Source: Bacteroidota bacterium | Lineage (GTDB): Bacteria; Bacteroidota; Bacteroidia; UBA8524 | Direction: 5' to 3' | Assembly (NCBI GenBank): GCA_003531115.1 | Contig: DQHT01000032.1 | Location: 1,832 to 27,563 of the forward strand | DNA: 25,732 bases | Shown here: positions 7,783 to 13,546 of the stretch, piece by piece | How the letters are laid out: the number at the start of each line of letters is the position of its first letter | Numbering within the stretch: position 1 is the stretch's first letter | The notes under the pieces: model-generated | Seen by the model: the letters and a program-made list of their open reading frames with translations, nothing else | What the model was told of the DNA's origin: nothing | Databases searched by the model: none | Translations under genes and position numbers: made by a program

Positions 7783-8538
7783 ATGAATAAATACAATCCC
7801 CAAATCCATCACCGCCGTTCCATTCGCATGAAGGGTTATGATTATAGCCAGGCAGGATTGTATTATATCACCATTTGTTGCCAGGATCGAGCCTGTTTGT
7901 TTGGGGATATCAGGGATAAAAAAATGATTTTGAATGATGCCGGAAAAATGGTGGAAACACAATGGTTGAATTTAACCACCCGTTTCCCGAAAATTATTTT
8001 ACACGAATTCATCGTCATGCCCAACCATTTTCACTCCATATTAGAAATCACCAACGATATAGATACGCCATCGGGGCGACAAGGGATCGCCCCGACAGGG
8101 ATTGCCCCGACAGCCCCTGATGATATCGCCGTACGGGCGACCCTTGTGGTCGCCCGTACGGATGAAACGGAATCGGAAATAGAAAAATCGGAAATAGAAA
8201 AATCGGAAATAGAAAAATCGGAAATAGAAAATTCGGAAATAGAAAAATCGGAAATAGAAAAATCAGAAGATCCGGAACCCCCGTTGGGGCGACCACAAGG
8301 GATCGCCCCAACGGGGGACAAGACCGTTGGAGATATTATCGGCGCGTTCAAATCCATCGTTACGGTTGAATATATTCGGGGCGTTAAAACAATGGATTGG
8401 CCGGCATTCAGAAAAAGATTATTACAACGTGACTATTACGAACATATCATCCGGAATGAAGGGGAATACAAACGGATAACTGACTATATTGTAGATAATC
8501 CCGCTAAATGGAAGGGGGACAAATTTCATGGAAAATGA
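7783..8538 (+). CDS. REP-associated tyrosine transposase (RAYT, Y1/HUH family) with in-frame repeat insert
   Basis: RAYTs are single-copy relatives of IS200/IS605 transposases thought to mobilise REP/BIME palindromes by single-strand nicking. The N-terminal part has the family pattern GLYYITICCQDR (about 25-36) and the HUH metal motif MPNHFHSI with H82 and H84. The C-terminal part has the catalytic-tyrosine helix EYIRGVK (Y197) and the RAYT tail RDYYEHIIRNE and YIVDNPAKW. All catalytic parts are therefore intact. Residues about 94-178 are extra: they are encoded by three REP-like palindromes, a GIAPT duplication and six EIEKS units. This makes the protein 251 aa instead of the usual roughly 150-190. 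It starts 9 bp after the PNP gene and its TGA overlaps the next ATG. There are no flanking inverted repeats as in a normal IS. It could still be active, because the insert keeps the frame open. Confidence 0.9.
   Translation: MNKYNPQIHHRRSIRMKGYDYSQAGLYYITICCQDRACLFGDIRDKKMILNDAGKMVETQWLNLTTRFPKIILHEFIVMPNHFHSILEITNDIDTPSGRQGIAPTGIAPTAPDDIAVRATLVVARTDETESEIEKSEIEKSEIEKSEIENSEIEKSEIEKSEDPEPPLGRPQGIAPTGDKTVGDIIGAFKSIVTVEYIRGVKTMDWPAFRKRLLQRDYYEHIIRNEGEYKRITDYIVDNPAKWKGDKFHGK
8071..8095. repeat. REP-like palindrome A inside the RAYT gene
   Basis: TCGGGGCGA (8071-8079) and TCGCCCCGA (8087-8095) form a perfect 9-bp stem around the 7-nt loop CAAGGGA. The core and loop match palindromes B and C. In frame it encodes part of the SGRQGIAPT segment. 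Confidence 0.85.
8083..8112 (+). repeat. Two 15-bp direct repeats encoding GIAPT-GIAPT
   Basis: GGGATCGCCCCGACA (8083-8097) is followed directly by GGGATTGCCCCGACA (8098-8112), differing at one base. The first copy overlaps the right arm of palindrome A, so this looks like a tandem duplication of the palindrome edge. Confidence 0.8.
8129..8161. repeat. REP-like palindrome B inside the RAYT gene
   Basis: CCGTACGGGCGAC (8129-8141) and GTCGCCCGTACGG (8149-8161) form a perfect 13-bp stem around a 7-nt loop, CCTTGTG. Read on the minus strand the loop is CACAAGG, the same as in palindrome C, so B is the inverted form of the same element. Confidence 0.9.
8176..8265 (+). repeat. 15-bp minisatellite, six units, encoding (EIEKS)6
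   Basis: Six head-to-tail copies of a 15-bp unit (gaaatagaaaaatcg) start at 8176, 8191, 8206, 8221, 8236 and 8251. Only the fourth (aaa to aat, K to N) and the last base of the sixth differ. Each unit is five codons, in register with the RAYT frame, so copy-number changes would not shift the frame. It is AT-rich and lies between GC-rich palindromes B and C. The near identity suggests recent expansion. Confidence 0.93.
8278..8317. repeat. REP-like palindrome C inside the RAYT gene
   Basis: CCCCCGTTGGGGCGA (8278-8292) and TCGCCCCAACGGGGG (8303-8317) form a perfect 15-bp stem with the 10-nt loop CCACAAGGGA. It is the longest and most complete of the three palindromes and shares the GGGGCGA core and CACAAGG loop. 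Confidence 0.92.
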
Positions 8539-9311
8539 AATACACAGAATTTAATTGGAACCAAAAAACAGCTTTAATGATCAGCCTTTTTATGCTGACA
8601 GGCTTGTCCTGTCAAGCCCAACCCACCAAGCCCCCGGTAAACAAGGTGGAAATCTATTACCAACAAAATAAAGGCAATGACCAGCCTAGTGTCATCTCCG
8701 GCAGTGTCGACAAAGGCAAACTCGAAAACGCCAAACTGCTTCCTTTTTCAGGCACCAATTTTCATTATTTCGATACCGCCAGCTACCTGGCTGGCCGGGC
8801 TTTTACCAGCGACAAGGTGCTTAATGCCATGTTGGCCACCTACAAAATACTGGAAACTGAAGTTCCGGGAAGGGCTTTTTGTGTGATGGAATGTTCCAAT
8901 GAACATGGCGGAAAAATATACCCGCACCGCACCCATCAAAATGGCTTGAGTGTCGATTTTATGATGCCCTTGGTGAAAAAGGGTATGCCCTACTACGAAC
9001 TTGACTCCATTGGACAAACGCATTATTTCCTGGATTTTAATAATCAGGGTCAATACAAGGCCGACACCAGCATTTCCATCGACTTCGAACTCGCTGCGCG
9101 CCATATTTTGTTGCTTCATGAACAAGCCAAAAAACAAGGCTTAAAGGTGAGCAAAGTGATCATCAAGATCGAATTAAAAGACGAGCTCTTTGCGGGCGAA
9201 TATGGTAAGAAGCTCAAAGCCAGCGGAATCTATATCGTTCAAAACCTGACGCCACTGATCAACTCGGTGCATGATGATCATTACCATATTGATTTTGACC
9301 ATAGACCATAG
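8535..9311 (+). CDS. LAS-type (MepA-like) peptidoglycan metallopeptidase, exported
   Basis: Probably a zinc endopeptidase acting on peptidoglycan in the periplasm. The pattern THQNGLSVD (H134, D141) lines up with the SHQTGLDVD zinc motif of E. coli MepA, and HYHID near the C terminus (H249, H251) supplies the third ligand and a catalytic histidine, as in LAS enzymes (MepA, VanY, M15/M74). The N terminus has a hydrophobic stretch (TALMISLFMLTGL) and a cleavage site around SCQAQ. The lipobox is poor, so signal peptidase I is more likely. The ATG at 8535 is chosen because it forms an ATGA overlap with the RAYT stop and gives a sensible signal peptide; an upstream start at 8508 would add nine residues from inside the RAYT gene. 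The last codons and the stop lie inside a heptamer repeat, so the C terminus ends abruptly at DHRP. Confidence 0.82.
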   Translation: MKYTEFNWNQKTALMISLFMLTGLSCQAQPTKPPVNKVEIYYQQNKGNDQPSVISGSVDKGKLENAKLLPFSGTNFHYFDTASYLAGRAFTSDKVLNAMLATYKILETEVPGRAFCVMECSNEHGGKIYPHRTHQNGLSVDFMMPLVKKGMPYYELDSIGQTHYFLDFNNQGQYKADTSISIDFELAARHILLLHEQAKKQGLKVSKVIIKIELKDELFAGEYGKKLKASGIYIVQNLTPLINSVHDDHYHIDFDHRP

Positions 9312-9317
9312 ACCATG
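9297..9317. repeat. Heptamer tandem repeat (gaccata)
   Basis: Three 7-bp units, gaccata, gaccata and gaccatg, begin within the last codons of the peptidase gene and supply its TAG stop (9309-9311). The same unit in reverse orientation occurs at 9484-9511 and 13522-13546. Confidence 0.8.
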
Positions 9318-9351
9318 GCCGGGACTTGGGGTGTGGAGCATGGAGTTGGCA

Positions 9352-9380
9352 GTAGAGACGCGATAAATGGGCGTTTTTAC
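9352..9380. repeat. Degenerate REP-like hairpin (GTAGAGACGCGATAAAT)
   Basis: GTAGAGACGC (9352-9361) can pair with GCGTTTTTAC (9371-9380) in RNA through 10 positions including two G-U pairs, with a GATAAATGG loop. Fifteen bases, AGAGACGCGATAAAT, recur exactly at 10889-10903. The element starts with GTAG, the tetranucleotide that marks REPs recognised by the E. coli RAYT. Confidence 0.6.
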
Positions 9381-9412
9381 GACCTCCACGGCCTGTGCGG
9401 AATTTCTCTGGG

Positions 9413-9442
9413 AACTCTGCGTAAACCTCTGTAAACTCTGCG
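9413..9442. repeat. Short direct repeat AACTCTGCG, period about 10-11 bp
   Basis: AACTCTGCG occurs at 9413-9421 and 9434-9442, with the related AACCTCTG between them (9424-9431), in the spacer before the CNNM gene. Confidence 0.55.
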
Positions 9443-9483
9443 GTTAAAAAGAGGATATTTATATGGTCCACAATACTCCAGCT

Positions 9484-9511
9484 ATGGTCTATGGTCCATG
9501 GTCCATGGTCT
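9484..9511. repeat. Heptamer tandem repeat (atggtcc/atggtct)
   Basis: Four 7-bp units follow head to tail: ATGGTCT, ATGGTCC, ATGGTCC, ATGGTCT. It is the inverted form of the array at 9297-9317, so the two bracket the spacer. A single ATGGTCC is also at 9463-9469. Confidence 0.85.
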
Positions 9512-9540
9512 TCGCTGCTCCACCTAAGCTTTTTCCGTGG

Positions 9541-9548
9541 TATCTTCG
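9541..9548 (+). promoter_or_regulatory. Probable -7 box TATCTTCG before the CNNM gene
   Basis: TATCTTCG differs from TAnnTTTG at one position and ends 4 nt before the ATG at 9553, the same spacing as at aroQ and ridA. It supports the start at 9553. Confidence 0.4.
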
Positions 9549-9552
9549 CCCC

Positions 9553-10827
9553 ATGGAAATTCTGGTCATTTTTGTATTGACCCTCTTTAACGGATTTTTT
9601 GCTCTTTCCGAAATTGCCCTGGTTTCTGTTAAAAAAGCCAGGATGGAACAATTGGCTGCTAAGGGGAGTGCACGGGCAAAAACAGTTTTGAAACTGCTTG
9701 AAAATCCGGAGAATTTTCTCTCATCTGTTCAGGTTGGAATTACCCTTATAGGAATTGTTTCCGGTGTTTATGGAGGAGCTAACCTGACCGACGACATGAT
9801 CCGTATTTTGGCTCCTTTACCGCTTTCGGAAGAATACCGTCACCTTCTGGCCCTGATTTCGGTAGTAGGAAGTATCACCTATTTTTCGATCGTAATCGGA
9901 GAATTGGTACCCAAAACCATTGCCATGAACAACGCGGAAGCTATTGCCTTGTTCGCGGTGCCGGTTATACGATACTTTACCAAACTTACCTACCCTTTTG
10001 TCTGGCTGCTATCAGTATCAACCAGTGTGATCCTGAAACTTTTTCGAATTAATTCGGATAAAGGGGAAAAGATAAGCGAAGACGAACTCCGCTTTATGCT
10101 TAAAACGGCCAGCCTTCAAGGAGTACTGGAAAAAGAGGAGAGTGAAGTGCACAACAATCTTTTTTCTTTTACCGACCAGACGGCAAAATCACTTATGACA
10201 CCGCGTTCGGAGGTGGAATGGATCAATAAAAAGGATTCAATAGAAGCCATTTTTCAAAAAATCAGGGAGAGCGTTCATTCCAAGTTTATTGTTGGGGATG
10301 GATCTATAGACCGAATTCTTGGGATCATCACGATCCGGGATTTTCTGGCAAACTTTAAACAGCCTGAATTTCAGCTTAAACAAATCCTTCAGGCACCTAT
10401 TCTGATCGTTGAAGAAACCCTGGCTTTTAAGATCCTGAATGCCTTTAAAAACAAAAAACAATATATCGGCATTGTGATCGATGAGTTCGGAGCAACAAAA
10501 GGGATCGTTACCCTTCATGATCTGACCGAAGCCATCGTAGGTGACCTTCCGGATGAGGGAGAAACTGAAGAATTGTATATCATTAAAAGGGCAGATGATA
10601 CGTATCTGTTGGATGGAAGAACCTCCATTTTTGAATTGAACCGCTATTTCCAGCAGGAAATGATCGTTGACGATATCCCGAATTACACAACCATTTCCGG
10701 ATTTCTTCTCTTAAAACTGGAAGCGATACCCCAGGCCGGCGACATCATTCGTTTTAGAAATTTGACCTTTGAAATTATGGATATGGATAAGAATAGGATT
10801 GATAAGGTATTGATGACGGTGGGATGA
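9553..10827 (+). CDS. CNNM/CorC (hemolysin C-type) transporter with CBS pair
   Basis: A 424-aa inner-membrane protein of the CNNM (DUF21) - CBS pair - CorC_HlyC family, linked in bacteria to Mg2+ or Co2+ transport. The N-terminal DUF21 domain starts EILVIFVLTLFNGFFALSE and includes SSVQVGITLIGIVSGVYGG and SIVIGELVPKTIAMNN, with about four membrane segments to residue 165. CBS domains follow (LMTPRSEVEWI, ILGIITIRDFL, IGIVIDEFGATKGIVTLHD). The C-terminal CorC_HlyC domain ends in the family-like DGRTSIFELN and FLLLKLEAIPQAGD. The start at 9553 is preferred: an ORF extension to 9463 would be translated from heptamer repeats and adds no conserved sequence. 'Hemolysin' is a historical name and not a claim about toxicity. 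The gene sits alone between two repeat-rich spacers. Confidence 0.93.
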   Translation: MEILVIFVLTLFNGFFALSEIALVSVKKARMEQLAAKGSARAKTVLKLLENPENFLSSVQVGITLIGIVSGVYGGANLTDDMIRILAPLPLSEEYRHLLALISVVGSITYFSIVIGELVPKTIAMNNAEAIALFAVPVIRYFTKLTYPFVWLLSVSTSVILKLFRINSDKGEKISEDELRFMLKTASLQGVLEKEESEVHNNLFSFTDQTAKSLMTPRSEVEWINKKDSIEAIFQKIRESVHSKFIVGDGSIDRILGIITIRDFLANFKQPEFQLKQILQAPILIVEETLAFKILNAFKNKKQYIGIVIDEFGATKGIVTLHDLTEAIVGDLPDEGETEELYIIKRADDTYLLDGRTSIFELNRYFQQEMIVDDIPNYTTISGFLLLKLEAIPQAGDIIRFRNLTFEIMDMDKNRIDKVLMTVG

Positions 10828-10831
10828 AAGG

Positions 10832-10862
10832 GTTATGAGTTATGAGTTATGAGTTATGAGTT
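10832..10862. repeat. Heptamer tandem repeat (gttatga)
   Basis: Four perfect copies of gttatga plus a partial gtt start 4 bp after the CNNM stop codon. The sequence is unrelated to the other heptamers in the window. Confidence 0.9.
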
Positions 10863-10888
10863 CTGGTTGGTTTCGTTCTCCCGGCCGC

Positions 10889-10913
10889 AGAGACGCGATA
10901 AATCGACGCCTCT
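10889..10913. repeat. Degenerate REP-like hairpin (AGAGACGCGATAAAT, second copy)
   Basis: AGAGACGCGATAAATCGACG followed by CCTCT is an imperfect 25-bp palindrome (AGAG with CTCT, CG with CG, CGAT with ATCG). It shares 15 identical bases and the same orientation with 9353-9367. The pair brackets the CNNM gene. Confidence 0.65.
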
Positions 10914-10925
10914 ACGAACATAAAT

Positions 10926-10959
10926 CTCCTCATCCCCTTATCCCCTCAACTCCTCATCA
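10926..10959. repeat. Octamer-like tandem repeat (cctcatcc)
   Basis: Four degenerate 8-bp units (cctcatcc, ccttatcc, cctcaact, cctcatca) run from 10928 to 10959, bounded by direct copies of CTCCTCATC at 10926-10934 and 10950-10958. Confidence 0.6.
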
Positions 10960-10990
10960 GCAGTCTATACCTGGCTCCGAAATTTCCCTT

Positions 10991-10998
10991 TAAATTTG
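10991..10998 (+). promoter_or_regulatory. -7 box TAAATTTG immediately before the RidA-family gene
   Basis: TAAATTTG matches TAnnTTTG exactly and ends 4 nt before the ATG at 11003. No clear -33 TTTG is seen upstream, where the octamer repeats lie. Confidence 0.5.
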
Positions 10999-11002
10999 CC
11001 TC

Positions 11003-11383
11003 ATGCAACGCAAACAAATCTCCTCCGGCTCCTCCTTCGAAGAAAAAATGGCCTATTCCCGGGCCATCGTCGCAGGCAATTGGGTCTTCGTTTCCGGCAC
11101 AACCGGTTTCGATTATGCTAAAATGGAAATTGATCCCGATGTGGTCAAACAAGCCGAGCAGTGTTTTGTCAATATCGAAAAAGCCCTCAAAGAAGCCGGC
11201 GCCGAACTTAAGCATATCGTTCGTATCCACTATGTCCTCCCTGATGTCACCGATTTTGAACCTTGCTGGCCTGTTCTGCAGAAATATCTGGGAGAAATTC
11301 GTCCTGCAGCGACCATGTTCAGCGCGGGTTTGGCAGATCCCAGGATGAAGATCGAGATCGAGGTGACGGCTTTGATACCTTAG
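11003..11383 (+). CDS. RidA/YjgF/Rid family protein
   Basis: Rid proteins are small trimeric cytoplasmic proteins; RidA proper hydrolyses reactive enamine/imine intermediates, while other subfamilies have other or unknown roles. The 126-aa protein has the family's length. The N-terminal SGTTG (31-35), the core arginine R100 in EIRPAATMF (equivalent to the key arginine of RidA) and the C-terminal IEIEVTALIP with E120 are visible. The presence of the arginine favours deaminase competence, but the sequence around it is not the classic PARS form, so the subfamily is uncertain. The second part shows ALKEAGAEL and CWPVLQKYLGE, as usual in the family. It has its own -7 box; no amino-acid biosynthesis gene lies next to it. 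Confidence 0.9.
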   Translation: MQRKQISSGSSFEEKMAYSRAIVAGNWVFVSGTTGFDYAKMEIDPDVVKQAEQCFVNIEKALKEAGAELKHIVRIHYVLPDVTDFEPCWPVLQKYLGEIRPAATMFSAGLADPRMKIEIEVTALIP

Positions 11384-11445
11384 AAAGGCCTTGGTATTAG
11401 TTCTTATGCCGTCATACTCAGGGAAAAGAATTAATTTGGCCAATG

Positions 11446-11464
11446 GAATACTACACGTGTATTC
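11446..11464. promoter_or_regulatory. Inverted repeat upstream of the nuclease-like gene
   Basis: GAATAC (11446-11451) and GTATTC (11459-11464) flank 7 bp, and the inner TACACGTGTA (11452-11461) is a perfect 10-bp palindrome. It lies about 30 bp before the start of the next gene and could be an operator. This is sequence symmetry only. Confidence 0.3.
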
Positions 11465-11492
11465 TTCAAATTCAGTAGCATAACCCTGCATC

Positions 11493-13343
11493 ATGAAATT
11501 AGAAAAAGTACTCGACAACCTCAACTCATTTGAGAAGAATGCGTTTCTTAAAATAATTGACAGCATTCTGGCAAAGACGCCTAAGAATTCAAAGGCAGTT
11601 GATCAGATTCTTTCAGATTCCAGCCGGGATCTGAAAAATATGGACAACATAAATATTGTCAAAGTCTTTAATCTGGTAGAATCAGAGTTTATAAAGTGCA
11701 TCAAAGGAGAACTAGGAGATACATCTTCCCAATTTGATATTTTGATTGATATCGTGACGCGAGATGGAAACAGCATAATGAAGCAGGATTGGTTCGCACG
11801 TCATTATGAGAAAGAATTAAACTCTCTGAACAAAAAGTTAAAGGAATTCAAAAAAGCGATCGATGATGAAAAATCAGGAATTAGTGATGCCCGAAAAAGG
11901 GATTATCGTATTTATTTGTCATGTATAAAAACAGCATTTTACAATGATGACACCTCCAATCTTGAACGCAAGATAACTTCAGATGAGTTAAGTATTATTT
12001 TGACGCTGGCGAATGAACTTGGACTGTCCCAGGAAGAAGTGAAGTTGATAAATTATTTGATTATTCCTGTTAAAAAACAGGATATCGATGAGGTGATCAA
12101 TGAATTGCGAACAATCGGATGTGTCTTCTATTCTAAAAAAACAAGTACCCTTTATGTAGCGGATGAAATTGTAAGGGTCCTTCGCAAGGTTAGAGGTAAA
12201 GAAGTGGCGGATAAATATTTTAGGAGAGTATTAAAATCACTACGCGAGCCTCAAATTAATATGATTTGCCGTCAACACGGATTAGATTGGCGACTTCCAT
12301 TGGATCAAAAGATTAGAGCTATTATTTCCGAAGGAATTTCATTTTCCGGGATATTCATGAATGACATTCATAAAGAAGGGTCTAACGTTACGGACAAGAA
12401 AAAAGAGTTCAACGACTTTTGTGAAAAAAGGCTAATGATTACTCCTCCATTGAAAGGCACTTTGCTGGAGGAAAAAATCGGTAATCTGATAAAGTATTTT
12501 GAAGATTTGGAGGCCGATGAAAAAGTTGGAATTTCAGTTGATGGGTATGATCGCCTTGTTCGCGAACTTGACGAAAACCTGAAGGGACTAAATCAACTTG
12601 TGAGAAGCGAATTTGAATTGCAGGAAGAACATGTGCTTAAGAGTGCCTATTTACTTGATTACAATATAAAACCGAGAGATATTCTTGAATTGATTCCTGA
12701 AAAGGAGTTAGCGGAGTTTTGCAAATTCAAGGAAATTAAAACCCGTGGTGATGAGATTCTGAATATATTAGAAGCATACAAGGATGCCGATAACCTGTAT
12801 CTCGAGAACTATGAGAATATTGGCTTCCGTAATCTATTGGGATTAAAGGAAAGTGGTCTGATCGTTAAAGAAGCTGAGCTGGGAGTCAAGTTCGAAGAGC
12901 TAACTAAGAAAATATTTCATCTGCTGGGCTTCAATGTCAATGAAGAGCTTCGTAAAAAACTTAATACAAATAAAGACCTCATTGATATCGTTCTTGATTT
13001 AGGGAATAACGATTTGATTCTGATTGAATGCAAAACGATTAAAGAAAGCGGCTACAATAAGTTTAGTGCGGTTTCTCGCCAGCTAAAATCATACACCACG
13101 CTGGCAAAGCATAACAACTACAAGGTGATAAAATCATTGCTCGTGGCACCCGATTTTTCAGATGACTTCATTAAGGAATGTGGGCTTGAATATGAGTTGA
13201 ATCTTTCATTGATCACAGCCTCTACCTTGATTAAAATTTTAGGAGCATTTAAGTCTTCTAAACACAAACAGTTTCCCCATAATTTGCTGATGCGGGATGT
13301 TTTGATCCAGGAGGACCGGGTGCTGAAGGCGATAGGGAAGTAG
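11493..13343 (+). CDS. Unknown 616-aa protein with C-terminal PD-(D/E)XK (Mrr-like) nuclease domain
   Basis: I do not recognise the whole protein. The last 150 residues look like a restriction-endonuclease-like fold: GVKFEELTKKIFHLLGF (E468/E469, like the start of Mrr domains), D498 in DLIDIVLDL, and E512-C513-K514 in LILIECKTIK. This gives D-x13-E-x-K, followed by a possible QxxxY in SRQLKSY. About 415-450 (KPRDILELIPEKELAEFCKF) resembles a SAP-like or helical DNA-binding segment. The first 400 residues are helical and charged with no motif I can name. There is no signal peptide or membrane segment, so it is cytoplasmic. The gene is clearly AT-rich (a counted 60-bp line, 12301-12360, is 33% GC against 58% in a PNP line, 7561-7620), is isolated, and has no methylase partner. 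Transfer is likely; a DNA-defence or DNA-processing role is inference. Confidence 0.8.
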   Translation: MKLEKVLDNLNSFEKNAFLKIIDSILAKTPKNSKAVDQILSDSSRDLKNMDNINIVKVFNLVESEFIKCIKGELGDTSSQFDILIDIVTRDGNSIMKQDWFARHYEKELNSLNKKLKEFKKAIDDEKSGISDARKRDYRIYLSCIKTAFYNDDTSNLERKITSDELSIILTLANELGLSQEEVKLINYLIIPVKKQDIDEVINELRTIGCVFYSKKTSTLYVADEIVRVLRKVRGKEVADKYFRRVLKSLREPQINMICRQHGLDWRLPLDQKIRAIISEGISFSGIFMNDIHKEGSNVTDKKKEFNDFCEKRLMITPPLKGTLLEEKIGNLIKYFEDLEADEKVGISVDGYDRLVRELDENLKGLNQLVRSEFELQEEHVLKSAYLLDYNIKPRDILELIPEKELAEFCKFKEIKTRGDEILNILEAYKDADNLYLENYENIGFRNLLGLKESGLIVKEAELGVKFEELTKKIFHLLGFNVNEELRKKLNTNKDLIDIVLDLGNNDLILIECKTIKESGYNKFSAVSRQLKSYTTLAKHNNYKVIKSLLVAPDFSDDFIKECGLEYELNLSLITASTLIKILGAFKSSKHKQFPHNLLMRDVLIQEDRVLKAIGK

Positions 13344-13432
13344 TTCATTCATAATTGTTTATTTCCTGACCATCAACTCCTGCAGGATCGCCCCCACAAG
13401 GGCTGGGAAGGTCCGGCCGTAGTTTCTGCGCT

Positions 13433-13465
13433 GTCCGTTTACTTCGACGAGCTCAGCAAACGGAC
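13433..13465. repeat. Inverted repeat GTCCGTTT...AAACGGAC
   Basis: GTCCGTTT (13433-13440) and AAACGGAC (13458-13465) are perfect 8-bp arms around 17 nt, ACTTCGACGAGCTCAGC. The inner TTCGACnAGCTCAG type is one I associate with dispersed palindromic repeats in Bacteroidota (from memory, not checked). Confidence 0.65.
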
Positions 13466-13521
13466 CCGGAACCCTTCATCTCCAAGTCCACCTCGTACTC
13501 AGATCTCGTCAAACCCCAGCA

Positions 13522-13546
13522 ATGGTCCATGGTCTATGGTCCATGG
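13522..13546. repeat. Heptamer tandem repeat (atggtcc), distant copy
   Basis: ATGGTCC, ATGGTCT, ATGGTCC and a partial ATGG follow head to tail. The units are the same as at 9484-9511, 4 kb away, so this heptamer family is dispersed. Confidence 0.85.

Noticed and set aside
8176..8265. Possible CRISPR array
   Set aside because: The repeats are directly adjacent 15-bp units without spacers and lie in a coding frame; no cas gene is near.
8031..8357. Minus-strand frames opposite the RAYT repeat region
   Set aside because: Their translations are repeats of FSISD or LFPIF produced by the 15-bp minisatellite and palindromes, not independent proteins.
7783..8538. Complete insertion sequence around the transposase
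   Set aside because: No terminal inverted or direct repeats are seen at the gene borders, and the gene fits the RAYT type, which is not a classical IS.
9463..9552. Longer N terminus for the CNNM gene
   Set aside because: These 30 codons are mostly heptamer repeat sequence; the conserved family start and a -7-like box favour ATG 9553.
11493..13343. Type I or II restriction-modification system
   Set aside because: Only a nuclease-like domain is visible; no methyltransferase or specificity gene lies on either side.
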